Shown here piece by piece: positions 1-5,689 of a DNA stretch of 6,935 nucleotides. The stretch is from Planctomycetota bacterium. Lineage in GTDB: Bacteria; Planctomycetota; Phycisphaerae; WQYP01. The translations under genes were made by a program, and so were the position numbers. Location of the stretch: positions 1 to 6,935 of the forward strand of contig JAKAYZ010000112.1 in assembly GCA_021816165.1 (NCBI GenBank). The letters run 5' to 3'. Each line of letters starts with the position of its first letter. The first letter of the stretch is position 1. The notes under the pieces are model-generated. The model was not told the DNA's origin, ran no database searches, and saw only the letters and a list, made by a program, of their open reading frames with translations.

Positions 1-776
1 CGCGCCATCCGCAGCGGCCGTACGCGCTTGATTACATTCAGGCGCTTTTTACCGGGTTTGAAGAACTGCATGGCGACCGGCGTTTCGGCGATGATAAAGC
101 CATCATCACCGGCACAGGTCGTGTAGGCTCGCAAAAGATTATGCTCATCGGGCAGCAAAAAGGACGCGACACGCGGGAAAAGATCGCCTGTAATTTTGGC
201 TGCGCCCATCCTGAGGGTTACCGCAAGGCGCTGCTTAAAATGCAGTTTGCCGCCAAATTCGGCCTTCCCGTTGTATGTCTGATCGACACCCCCGGTGCCT
301 ACCCGGGCCTTGGCTCGGAAGAGCGCGGTGTGGCCGAGGCCATCGCTGTCAACCTGCGGGAGATGTCGGTACTGCCCACACCGATCATCTGCATTGTGAT
401 TGGTGAAGGTGCGTCGGGCGGAGCGCTGGGCATCGGCGTGGGAGACCGCCTTGCGATGATGCAGTATGCCTGGTATAGCGTCATCTCACCGGAGGGGTGC
501 AGTGGAATACTCTGGAAAGGCTCGGCCAATGCCCCCGAAGCTGCCGAGGCGCTTAAACTCACCAGTAACCATCTGCGCCAGTTGGGCGTTATTGATGATG
601 TCATACGTGAACCGCTCGGCGGGGCGCACCGCAATCGCCGGGCTGCCGCTGATGCTCTGGAGCGCTACATCGAACGCACGCTGCGGGAACTCAAGAGTGT
701 GCCAACCCCGCAATTGCTCGATCAGCGCTACAATAAAATTCGTCAATATGGGGTGGGGGCGCTGGCCGCGAATTAA
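1..776 (+). CDS. accA: Acetyl-CoA carboxylase carboxyltransferase subunit alpha, 5'-truncated by window edge
   Basis: AccA pairs with AccD in the carboxyltransferase half of acetyl-CoA carboxylase. It moves the carboxyl group from biotin on AccB to acetyl-CoA, giving malonyl-CoA for fatty acid synthesis in the cytoplasm. The frame is open from base 3 with no start codon in view. The first visible residues (RHPQRPYALDYI, then ELHGDRRFGDD) already match the family, so the ATG at 141 is internal. About 257 residues are present, against roughly 320 in the E. coli protein, so some 60 N-terminal residues lie outside the window. Hallmarks in order are IGQQKGRDT, HPEGYRKAL, IDTPGAYPG with EERG, the glycine-rich GEGASGGALGIGVGDR that builds the active-site oxyanion region, YSVISPEGC, and LKLTSNHLRQLGVID followed by EPLGGAHR. 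All are intact with no frameshift. pyrE follows 101 bp downstream on the same strand. Identification is secure. Confidence 0.97.
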   Translation, partial: RHPQRPYALDYIQALFTGFEELHGDRRFGDDKAIITGTGRVGSQKIMLIGQQKGRDTREKIACNFGCAHPEGYRKALLKMQFAAKFGLPVVCLIDTPGAYPGLGSEERGVAEAIAVNLREMSVLPTPIICIVIGEGASGGALGIGVGDRLAMMQYAWYSVISPEGCSGILWKGSANAPEAAEALKLTSNHLRQLGVIDDVIREPLGGAHRNRRAAADALERYIERTLRELKSVPTPQLLDQRYNKIRQYGVGALAAN

Positions 777-791
777 AGTTCACCCTTTTTT
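750..791 (+). terminator. Possible weak intrinsic terminator at the accA 3' end
   Basis: GGGTG at 751-755 can pair with CACCC at 781-785, with G-U extensions on both sides. The right arm is followed directly by six T residues (786-791). The left arm lies inside the last codons of accA. The Watson-Crick stem is only 5 bp and the loop is long, so termination would be partial at best. If real, it would separate accA from pyrE. Confidence 0.27.
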
Positions 792-809
792 AATATTTCC
801 CCGCCGGCA

Positions 810-839
810 TTGCAAAAGCCGGGGAGGTGGGGCGATAAA
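810..839 (+). promoter_or_regulatory. Possible sigma70-type promoter for pyrE
   Basis: TTGCAA (810-815) and GATAAA (834-839) are separated by 18 bp. Each matches its consensus hexamer at four of six positions. Transcription would start near 846, giving a leader of about 32-41 nt to pyrE. The -35 hexamer lies in the loop of a small hairpin, CCGGC (804-808) with GCCGG (818-822). The match is weak, and co-transcription with accA is the alternative. Confidence 0.2.
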
Positions 840-869
840 TTGCCCTTGAGCATTTAACATTCGTAAGTT

Positions 870-875
870 GAGGAG
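870..875 (+). promoter_or_regulatory. Ribosome binding site that bears on the pyrE start choice
   Basis: GAGGAG at 870-875 is a strong Shine-Dalgarno sequence. It leaves only 2 nt before the first ATG (878), which is unusually tight, and 11 nt before the second in-frame ATG (887), which is slightly long. Spacing cannot settle which is used. The two products differ by three residues (MQS). Confidence 0.7.
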
Positions 876-877
876 AC

Positions 878-1408
878 ATGCAGTCCATGCTGACTAAAGT
901 GCAACTGGCCCGGCGGATTAAAGATGTCGCCTATCTGGAAGGCGATTTTACCCTGCGGTCGGGAAGAAAATCCAAATACTATCTGGATAAGTATTTATTT
1001 GAGACCCAGCCCGACATTCTTGAATCGCTCGGTGCGTTGATGGCGGAACGCCGCTCCGCCGATGTGGACCGCATCGCAGGTGCAGAACTGGGCGGTGTGG
1101 CGCTAGCCGCGGCGACGGCCCTGGCGGCCCAACTGCCATTTTTCATCGTGCGCAACGCCAAAAAAGACTATGGCACCGGTAAACTTATCGAAGGAGCGAT
1201 TGCCGCCGGCGACAATGTGCTGCTGGTTGAGGACATCGCCACCACCGGCGGGCAGGTGCTGGAGGCGGCCAAAGTTATCGCGGCCCAAGGTGCCAAGGTG
1301 GATCGAATCATCGCCGTCATCGACCGGCAGGAAGGGGCCCGAGAAAATATCGAGGCCGCCGGTTTCGTATTTGAATCCATCCTGACCCGCCACGATCTGG
1401 GGATATAA
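878..1408 (+). CDS. pyrE: Orotate phosphoribosyltransferase
   Basis: PyrE joins orotate to PRPP, giving orotidine 5'-phosphate and pyrophosphate, the fifth step of de novo UMP synthesis; it works as a cytoplasmic dimer. The 176-residue product shows the type I phosphoribosyltransferase layout. It has an N-terminal hood with FTLRSGRKSKYYLDKY (residues 24-39), AGAELGGVALA at 67-77, the mobile catalytic loop segment RNAKKDYGTGKLIEG (92-106), and the PRPP-binding motif VLLVEDIATTGG (114-125) with paired acidic residues and the phosphate-binding TTGG turn. The end at residue 176 is somewhat shorter than the E. coli enzyme (about 213 residues) but matches the shorter bacterial class, and all catalytic elements are present. 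Starts at 878 and 887 are both possible. The TAA stop directly abuts the ATG of the next gene, which implies translational coupling. Confidence 0.95.
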   Translation: MQSMLTKVQLARRIKDVAYLEGDFTLRSGRKSKYYLDKYLFETQPDILESLGALMAERRSADVDRIAGAELGGVALAAATALAAQLPFFIVRNAKKDYGTGKLIEGAIAAGDNVLLVEDIATTGGQVLEAAKVIAAQGAKVDRIIAVIDRQEGARENIEAAGFVFESILTRHDLGI

Positions 1409-2764
1409 ATGGCCGATTTGCCCCCCACGCCGCAGCACCATCGCCATCCGGTGCGCCGGGTTGTCCTGTCGGTTATTAAATGGTGCATCGCGATTGTCGG
1501 CCTGTGGTATGTGACTTCTCACATCCACTGGCATGATCGTGTCACCATCAAGGCGGGGGCGGTTGTTCGCAATGTGACGTTTCCCAAGGCCACGCCGATT
1601 CGGCTCGTGGCCGTACATCATCACGTTTATGTGCTGGATTTTCGCCCAAGACCCATCACAGTCCGCCTGCCAACCGGTAAAACTGTCCACGCATGGGCGG
1701 CCCAATCGCCCATCGATTTCCCCCCCACTTTGGGTTTACCCGGCAGCTATCTGGTGCAGTCGCATGGTGCCCCGGAGATACGGTTGGGGTTTATCAGCCT
1801 CATGGCCCACAGTAAGCCGCTGCCACTGATTCTGGCTTTTGCGATCCTGGGCATACCATTTTTAATCACGGCATGGCGGTGGCAACGGCTGCTTCATGTG
1901 TGCGAGCTTAATTTGCCCTACCGGCGATGTCTGACGCTTACCTTCCTTGGCCAGTTTTATTCCACCTTTCTTCCCGGTACCACCAGTGGCGATATTGTGA
2001 AAATTGTCTACACGGGAAAGCTCACCGGCCAGAAGACCAAAAGCGCCATCACCGTCATTCTCGACCGCGTCATCGGGCTGGTCGGCCTGATAATCGTCGG
2101 CTTTACCGCCGCCGTGGTGGAACTGCTCCTGAACACCCGCACTGCCGGGCATCCCGCTGACCCGGTACTGCTGCATGTGGTGCTTCTTACCGGCGGAATG
2201 CTGGTGATAACGGCGGTTGGCGCTGGGGTATATTTTTCCCGCCGCGTGCGCAAGGCGGTGGGCCTGGATTATTTAATAGAAAAACTTCCCCTGCCGGAAT
2301 TTCTCAAGCATGCCGACCGTACGCTTGCCGCCTATCGCGGTCATCTGGGTGTCATAGCGATGGCGCTGGTGGCCAGTGTGGTATCGCAGGCGGTATTGCC
2401 CATTGCGGGGTTTCTGGCGGGGCAGGCGTTCGGCATGCACGACCCGCTGGGCTATTACATGGCGTACATTCCGCTGGCAGTGCTGGCGGCCAGTATTCCG
2501 ATTCTGCCCCCGCAGGGGATCGGCGTGATGGATTGGATCATCCTGCACTTTTTTGTCACTCGCGGCACAAACACAGCCAGTCAGGCGTTTGCCTTGACAC
2601 AGGCCATCCGCTTTTTGCCCATCATCTGGAATCTGGTGGGGGCATGGTGGGTGATTCGGGGCGACTATTCACGTCCGCATGTGGAAGACCTCGATGAATT
2701 GACGCAGGGCGACCCCGGTGCCGACGCACCCACCCGCGCGGCAGCACCTGCCCGCCCCGTGTAG
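1409..2764 (+). CDS. Lysylphosphatidylglycerol synthase TM-region / flippase-like integral membrane protein
   Basis: This 451-residue polytopic membrane protein belongs to the family named for the transmembrane half of MprF (LPG synthase TM region, formerly UPF0104). Members are thought to move or handle lipid-linked substrates; the substrate here is unknown and no lysyl-transferase domain is attached. Family marks are AWRWQRLL (155-162), a helix followed by FLGQFYSTFLPGTTSGDIVKI (179-199) and the paired DRVIGLVGL (219-227). Later, PILPPQGIGVMDW (364-376) forms the conserved C-terminal loop. I count one N-terminal segment (about 17-35) and roughly seven more between 138 and 417. Unusually, about 100 polar, beta-rich residues (36-137) separate the first two segments and should lie outside the membrane. 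The tail (about 418-451) is hydrophilic and proline/alanine-rich. The start follows the pyrE stop with no gap and only a poor GGGG-type ribosome site, so coupling to pyrE is likely. Confidence 0.85.
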   Translation: MADLPPTPQHHRHPVRRVVLSVIKWCIAIVGLWYVTSHIHWHDRVTIKAGAVVRNVTFPKATPIRLVAVHHHVYVLDFRPRPITVRLPTGKTVHAWAAQSPIDFPPTLGLPGSYLVQSHGAPEIRLGFISLMAHSKPLPLILAFAILGIPFLITAWRWQRLLHVCELNLPYRRCLTLTFLGQFYSTFLPGTTSGDIVKIVYTGKLTGQKTKSAITVILDRVIGLVGLIIVGFTAAVVELLLNTRTAGHPADPVLLHVVLLTGGMLVITAVGAGVYFSRRVRKAVGLDYLIEKLPLPEFLKHADRTLAAYRGHLGVIAMALVASVVSQAVLPIAGFLAGQAFGMHDPLGYYMAYIPLAVLAASIPILPPQGIGVMDWIILHFFVTRGTNTASQAFALTQAIRFLPIIWNLVGAWWVIRGDYSRPHVEDLDELTQGDPGADAPTRAAAPARPV

Positions 2765-2818
2765 CTGGCAGTTGAGTCGTTACATCGGTGGGGCAATGTG
2801 GCAGCCGCCGCGCCCGGC

Positions 2819-2854
2819 AAAAAAAGGGCACGGGAGGTTAACCATCCCGTGCCC
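2819..2854 (-). terminator. Strong Rho-independent terminator of the PEP-CTERM gene
   Basis: A perfect 10-bp stem, GGGCACGGGA (2826-2835) with TCCCGTGCCC (2845-2854), closes a 9-nt loop. On the minus strand it is followed by seven T residues (complement of A2819-2825). It begins 28 bp past the PEP-CTERM stop codon. On the plus strand the hairpin is preceded by A residues and followed by CATTGC, so it should not work efficiently for the convergent flippase-like gene. Confidence 0.92.
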
Positions 2855-2882
2855 CATTGCAAATTTCCAGACTGGGGTGTTT

Positions 2883-3596
2883 TCAGGCGCGCTTGCGACG
2901 ACTGATAAGCAGCAGCGCCGCCCCACCGATACCAAGCAAGCCCAGCGAGGCCGGTTCGGGGGTTGGAGCCGCATCCGCCAAGGTTGCGCCAGCGATGGGC
3001 ACCTTGCCGCCGTTTGACCCAGTGAGCGTAACGGTCAATATGTCTGTCGGTGCCGCCGTAAAATTAATGGTGTCTGCCCACCATTTGAACCCGCTGGCCA
3101 CACTGTTGGTCAGTGTCACATTGGACGTGACATTCTGGAGTGAATACGTGTCTGTAGCGGTCCCGGCGATGACCCCAGCATAGACGGTAAGAGTCTGGGC
3201 GTTTCCGTCGGGCGTAACGGTAAATGTAACGGTGCTGTTGCTGTTCGTTCTCTGGAAACCGCCTTTGGTGTCGCTGCCGGTGAGGGATGGGTGTCCATCG
3301 CTCCAGGTTGCTGCAATCGGCGAACCGACGTTAAAGCCCAAGTTATTGGTGAGCACCGGCCCCGAAATTATAGTGCCCACGTTTGCTTTACGTTGAAAGG
3401 TGCCGACTCCGCTCGCGGTGCCGTATTCGTAAATCCAGTCCACGCTGCCTTGCGTGGTCAGATTCACCGCCGTAGGGGACGTCAGTACGGTTTGCGTGCC
3501 GGAGATGGTGTCGGCATTGGCACCGACCGCTATCGTCCCAAGCGCCACGGCAGCCGCGGCCGCCAAAAGGGTGTGAGATAAGAAACTTTTCTTCAT
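2883..3596 (-). CDS. Secreted PEP-CTERM sorting domain protein
   Basis: The product is a 237-residue exported protein carrying a PEP-CTERM sorting signal. In characterised systems exosortase recognises this signal and the protein ends up at the cell surface or in extracellular matrix. The N-terminus is a classical signal peptide (MKKSF, hydrophobic 10-26, likely cleavage after ANA at 28). The mature part has no cysteine, is rich in Thr, Asn, Ser, Val and Gly, and reads as beta strands. Notable points are DWIYEYGTA (53-61), ATWSDGHPS (96-104), FTVTPDGNAQTLTVYAG (125-141) and a closing ILTVTLTG then GATLADA pattern. That series resembles a beta-sandwich module I recall from large secreted bacterial proteins. 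The sorting signal is TPEPASLGLLG (212-222), a hydrophobic helix to 231 and basic RRKRA. The frame stays open upstream to 3794, but a Shine-Dalgarno 7 nt before ATG 3596 plus the signal peptide fix the start. The ligand or function is unknown. Confidence 0.9.
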   Translation of the reverse strand: MKKSFLSHTLLAAAAAVALGTIAVGANADTISGTQTVLTSPTAVNLTTQGSVDWIYEYGTASGVGTFQRKANVGTIISGPVLTNNLGFNVGSPIAATWSDGHPSLTGSDTKGGFQRTNSNSTVTFTVTPDGNAQTLTVYAGVIAGTATDTYSLQNVTSNVTLTNSVASGFKWWADTINFTAAPTDILTVTLTGSNGGKVPIAGATLADAAPTPEPASLGLLGIGGAALLLISRRKRA

Positions 3597-3602
3597 AGAG
3601 TA

Positions 3603-3609
3603 TCCTCCC
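3603..3609 (-). promoter_or_regulatory. Ribosome binding site fixing the PEP-CTERM start
   Basis: The minus strand reads GGGAGGA here, with GGAGG ending 7 nt before the ATG at 3596-3594. This near-perfect site selects the start used here over upstream in-frame codons, which would give an N-terminal extension with no secretory character. Confidence 0.85.
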
Positions 3610-3632
3610 AGCGAGTCAAGTTTCACATGCCT

Positions 3633-3644
3633 GAACACATGTTC
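3633..3644. promoter_or_regulatory. GAACACATGTTC inverted repeat, candidate operator
   Basis: GAACA and TGTTC arms flank a CA centre, 37-48 bp upstream of the PEP-CTERM start. The arrangement fits the core of the Gram-positive-type LexA box (GAAC-RNRY-GTTY) but could equally be the target of another dimeric regulator. A second ACATGT-centred site lies 63 bp upstream. Function is inferred only from symmetry and position. Confidence 0.35.
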
Positions 3645-3690
3645 TTTCCAGAGTCTCGCCAAATAAATATCCAGAGCGGCGTTTGCCACC

Positions 3691-3711
3691 GGCCAAACAA
3701 CATGTCTGGCC
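3691..3711. promoter_or_regulatory. Second ACATGT site inside a GGCCA/TGGCC inverted repeat
   Basis: GGCCA (3691-3695) and TGGCC (3707-3711) are 5-bp arms around an 11-bp centre that contains ACATGT (3700-3705). On the minus strand the local sequence AGACATGTTGTT resembles AGAACATGTGTT at the promoter-proximal site, suggesting a shared binding protein. It lies 95-115 bp upstream of the PEP-CTERM start codon. Confidence 0.3.
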
Positions 3712-3720
3712 AACCCGTAA

Positions 3721-3790
3721 CAAAACCGCGAAACTTGCCTATCCGCTAGGCGCGAACCGACCGTGGCCCCGCCCGAGATCGGCGGTTTTG
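3721..3790. repeat. 9-bp perfect inverted repeat with 52-bp spacer
   Basis: CAAAACCGC (3721-3729) is exactly complementary to GCGGTTTTG (3782-3790). The right copy overlaps the right arm of a smaller CCGCC/GGCGG hairpin (3769-3785), so the two pairings are mutually exclusive. No function can be assigned. A chance origin is possible in this GC-rich spacer. Confidence 0.4.
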
Positions 3791-4139
3791 CCAAAACAAT
3801 CTGCCAGTCGCCACAAACAGCCCGCGTCGTTCAGCGCTCGATTCACCGCCCCTTAAAAGGGCAGCTACGCCAATACACTCGGTGCCAATCGCCAACTTAC
3901 TCTTTCTCGACCCGGACGGGATGGACTTGACTATTATCCATCGCCCCGATTTGCTCTGCTCCCCAACCAACCAAAGCATAGAACATTAATGCCCCCCATA
4001 CAACGTTAATTTTGCAAAAAACTTTTCTGGTTTTGTATCACGTCCATGGGCGGCAATACTGGCGGAACATGCCACTGGCCGGGGCGCAATACCGCTTCTG
4101 TATTTGCCGGATGTGCTGTAATGGGCGACGAGCACTTCT

Positions 4140-4748
4140 TCAACCGGTCGCGTGCTCGCCTTTGCGGATGATCTGATCGGCCAGCATGCGGTTGAATCGA
4201 CCAAGCAGGCGCTTGCGTAGCATCTGCAGGATGGCTATCGCCAGTTCGGCCTTGTCACAGGTATCCGCATCGCCGCGGTCGCGTTGGGCAACGGCACCCC
4301 GAAGGGCGTCGTCAATCACATCGGCTGCACGGCGGCGGTCGGTAGCATGCTGCAATCGACAATCGATCCGCGGCGGCAACGGCTTACCCCATGGCGACAC
4401 GCCGCTGTCCATAAGCGATGCACCGGTTTGATCGCCTTCAATGGGTGTGTCATGTTTGCACTGCTGCAGTTTTTGCTGCCGGATATATTTCAGCATGCTC
4501 CGCGTCATAACCCGCCCAAAGTAGGTGCAGGCGGCGTTTTGTTCAGGGCGGTAGCAGTGCAGTTTTCTGATGACCAGCAGCATGGCTTCGCTCGCGGCAT
4601 CGTGGGCATCGTCCGTACAGGCAAAACGCAGGTTGCCAGCTTTGACGTAAGCCAGTTCCTGCAGGATGGAGATGATCCTGTCGCGGTTTTCTTCGCGGTG
4701 TTGAAACAGGGTATTTAAAAGTTCAAAGCGTGGATTGGCCGATGGCAT
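4140..4748 (-). CDS. Sigma-70 region 2-like protein lacking a recognisable region 4
   Basis: The 202-residue product has one recognisable part, residues about 45-95. There a sigma-70 region 2 pattern is visible: acidic DDAHDAASEAMLLVIRKL, then CYRPEQNAACTYFGRVM, then TRSMLKYIRQQK. This parallels the D-x-x-D-x-x-x-E, hydrophobic, aromatic and terminal Arg-rich helix of ECF-type region 2, which binds the RNA polymerase beta' clamp and the -10 element. The remaining C-terminal 100 residues are charged (RDRGDADTCDKAELAIAIL, RKRLLGRF) with no evident helix-turn-helix, so -35 recognition by region 4 appears absent. AGGAG ends 7 nt before the ATG, supporting the start. The gene lies 55 bp downstream of another sigma-like gene on the same strand and is probably co-transcribed. 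It could be a divergent sigma factor, a co-sigma subunit or a decaying gene. No frameshift restoring a region 4 was found near the 3' end. Confidence 0.6.
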   Translation of the reverse strand: MPSANPRFELLNTLFQHREENRDRIISILQELAYVKAGNLRFACTDDAHDAASEAMLLVIRKLHCYRPEQNAACTYFGRVMTRSMLKYIRQQKLQQCKHDTPIEGDQTGASLMDSGVSPWGKPLPPRIDCRLQHATDRRRAADVIDDALRGAVAQRDRGDADTCDKAELAIAILQMLRKRLLGRFNRMLADQIIRKGEHATG

Positions 4749-4803
4749 GAGTAAACTCCTGCAAAAATATGAAGGTAAACCTGATCGGATACGTAATATT
4801 ATT

Positions 4804-5580
4804 TCATTGTTCAGTATGGTGGCGGATAATGGTCAGCGCCGCCCGCAATTGCCGACTCACCGTCGAGGCGTGAATGCCTAACTGCTGTGCGGCTGACCGC
4901 GTATTTTGACCGTCCAGCACGCAGCGTATGACAATATGGCGCTGCAAAGGCGAAAGAGGTTCAAGCATATGCGCCACCTCAAGGTCGATCATCCACTGCG
5001 GCACATTTGTGCGGACGGTGCAGCACTCGGCGGCATCGATGGGAACGCAGCGGCCGGGGCGCGTATTGCCAGTCGGAGTGTGGCGGGCAGTTATGGCGCA
5101 GCGACGGCTCTTCTCGGCGGCGTCGAGCATCGCACCGCGTACGCGCTTGGGAACGTAGGCGGCAAAATCCACGCCGCTGCCGGGCTGGTAACGCCGCAGG
5201 CAGGAAAGCAGGGCGATAAATCCCTCCTGCATTAAATCGTCCATGTCGTAGGCGCACGCATCACGGTGGATGCTGCGGGCCGCTGTCGCCACCAGCGGTC
5301 TGCAAAGGCGGCAAATGTGCTCTTCAATCAGGACGCGGCGCTGGGGGCGGGATTCGTGACGCCAAAGTTTCCAGAGTAACTCCAAGGTGCCCGAAACGCG
5401 ATGCGGCTTCACGCCTCGCTGCGCAGCCCATTTGCCGGCGACTACTTGACTGCTCGCGTTGCCGGATACCGGTTTTGCCCCTTTTCCATTACACCGCGGT
5501 TGGGCTGCGCAGGTGGCGGCAAGGGTGAGAATGGTCTTCAGAGGCAATGGGCAGTGTCGCACGGATGATGGGTTGAGCAT
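4804..5580 (-). CDS. Sigma-70 family RNA polymerase sigma factor (FliA/WhiG-like region 2 plus region 4)
   Basis: A 258-residue sigma factor predicted to direct RNA polymerase to a specific promoter class. Region 2 spans about 81-160, with YDMDDLMQEGFIALLSCLRRY around 111-131 (the DLxQEG clamp-binding motif) and FAAYVPKRVRGAMLDAAEKSRR at 139-160, the RGAMLD form typical of group 3 (FliA/WhiG/SigF) factors. Region 4 occupies about 209-258: LSPLQRHIVIRCVLDGQ, then a helix-turn-helix, SAAQQLGIHASTVSRQLRAAL. Only about 50 residues join the two, too few for a normal region 3. The first 75 residues are unrelated to sigma domains and include a hydrophobic patch and several cysteines. Upstream ATGs at 5610, 5601 and 5592 exist, but GGAG sits 6 nt before ATG 5580, and a candidate promoter would place the transcript start below 5610. 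The second sigma-like gene follows after 55 bp. Confidence 0.8.
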   Translation of the reverse strand: MLNPSSVRHCPLPLKTILTLAATCAAQPRCNGKGAKPVSGNASSQVVAGKWAAQRGVKPHRVSGTLELLWKLWRHESRPQRRVLIEEHICRLCRPLVATAARSIHRDACAYDMDDLMQEGFIALLSCLRRYQPGSGVDFAAYVPKRVRGAMLDAAEKSRRCAITARHTPTGNTRPGRCVPIDAAECCTVRTNVPQWMIDLEVAHMLEPLSPLQRHIVIRCVLDGQNTRSAAQQLGIHASTVSRQLRAALTIIRHHTEQ

Positions 5581-5605
5581 AACAAACTCCATTTTTTGCA
5601 TACCT

Positions 5606-5635
5606 AACATACACCAAACATATGATGAAAGTAAA
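5606..5635 (-). promoter_or_regulatory. Candidate promoter of the sigma-like gene pair
   Basis: On the minus strand TTTACT (5635-5630) and TATGTT (5611-5606) are 18 bp apart; each matches four of six consensus bases. Transcription would begin near 5599, leaving a leader of about 19 nt to the ATG at 5580. That agrees with the ribosome site there and argues against the ATG at 5610. Confidence 0.35.
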
Positions 5636-5689
5636 TCGGCATCGCACCGCCACGGCGCTGCAAGCCGGGCGAAATTGGCGAGTTTATTT

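Larger units (their letters stand above)
3597..4139. other. 543-bp intergenic region between the sigma-like genes and the PEP-CTERM gene
   Basis: I see no convincing gene on either strand; the short open frames lack ribosome sites and recognisable composition. The stretch holds the ACATGT-centred inverted repeats (3633-3644 and 3691-3711), a 9-bp inverted repeat (3721-3790), a small hairpin CCGCC/GGCGG (3769-3785) followed by four T residues on the plus strand, and three GCCAAY copies (3869, 3884, 3891). No clean -35/-10 pair for the PEP-CTERM gene was found. The AT-rich TATTTATTT just upstream of 3657 on the minus strand is the only -10-like patch. The sigma-like gene ending at 4140 has no clear intrinsic terminator here, only a weak AAAAC/GTTTT pairing with a T-run near 4013-4037. 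Confidence 0.6.

Noticed and set aside
1103..1705. 200-residue minus-strand open frame opposite pyrE and the membrane protein gene
   Set aside because: It is a shadow of two well-identified plus-strand genes; no family features are visible.
3655..3711. Possible sigma54 (-24/-12) promoter for the PEP-CTERM gene around TGGC and GC elements
   Set aside because: The GG-to-GC spacing does not fit the required arrangement in any register I tried.
2883..3794. Longer version of the PEP-CTERM protein starting at 3794
   Set aside because: The extra 66 residues have no secretory character, while ATG 3596 has an ideal ribosome site and begins a textbook signal peptide.
3986..4204. Minus-strand frame overlapping the end of the second sigma-like gene, considered as a frameshifted region 4
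   Set aside because: The translated sequence has no helix-turn-helix pattern or sigma region 4 residues.
5581..5610. Upstream ATGs (5610, 5601, 5592) for the first sigma-like gene
   Set aside because: ATG 5580 has GGAG at 6 nt, and the candidate promoter places transcription start below 5610, downstream of the first ATG.
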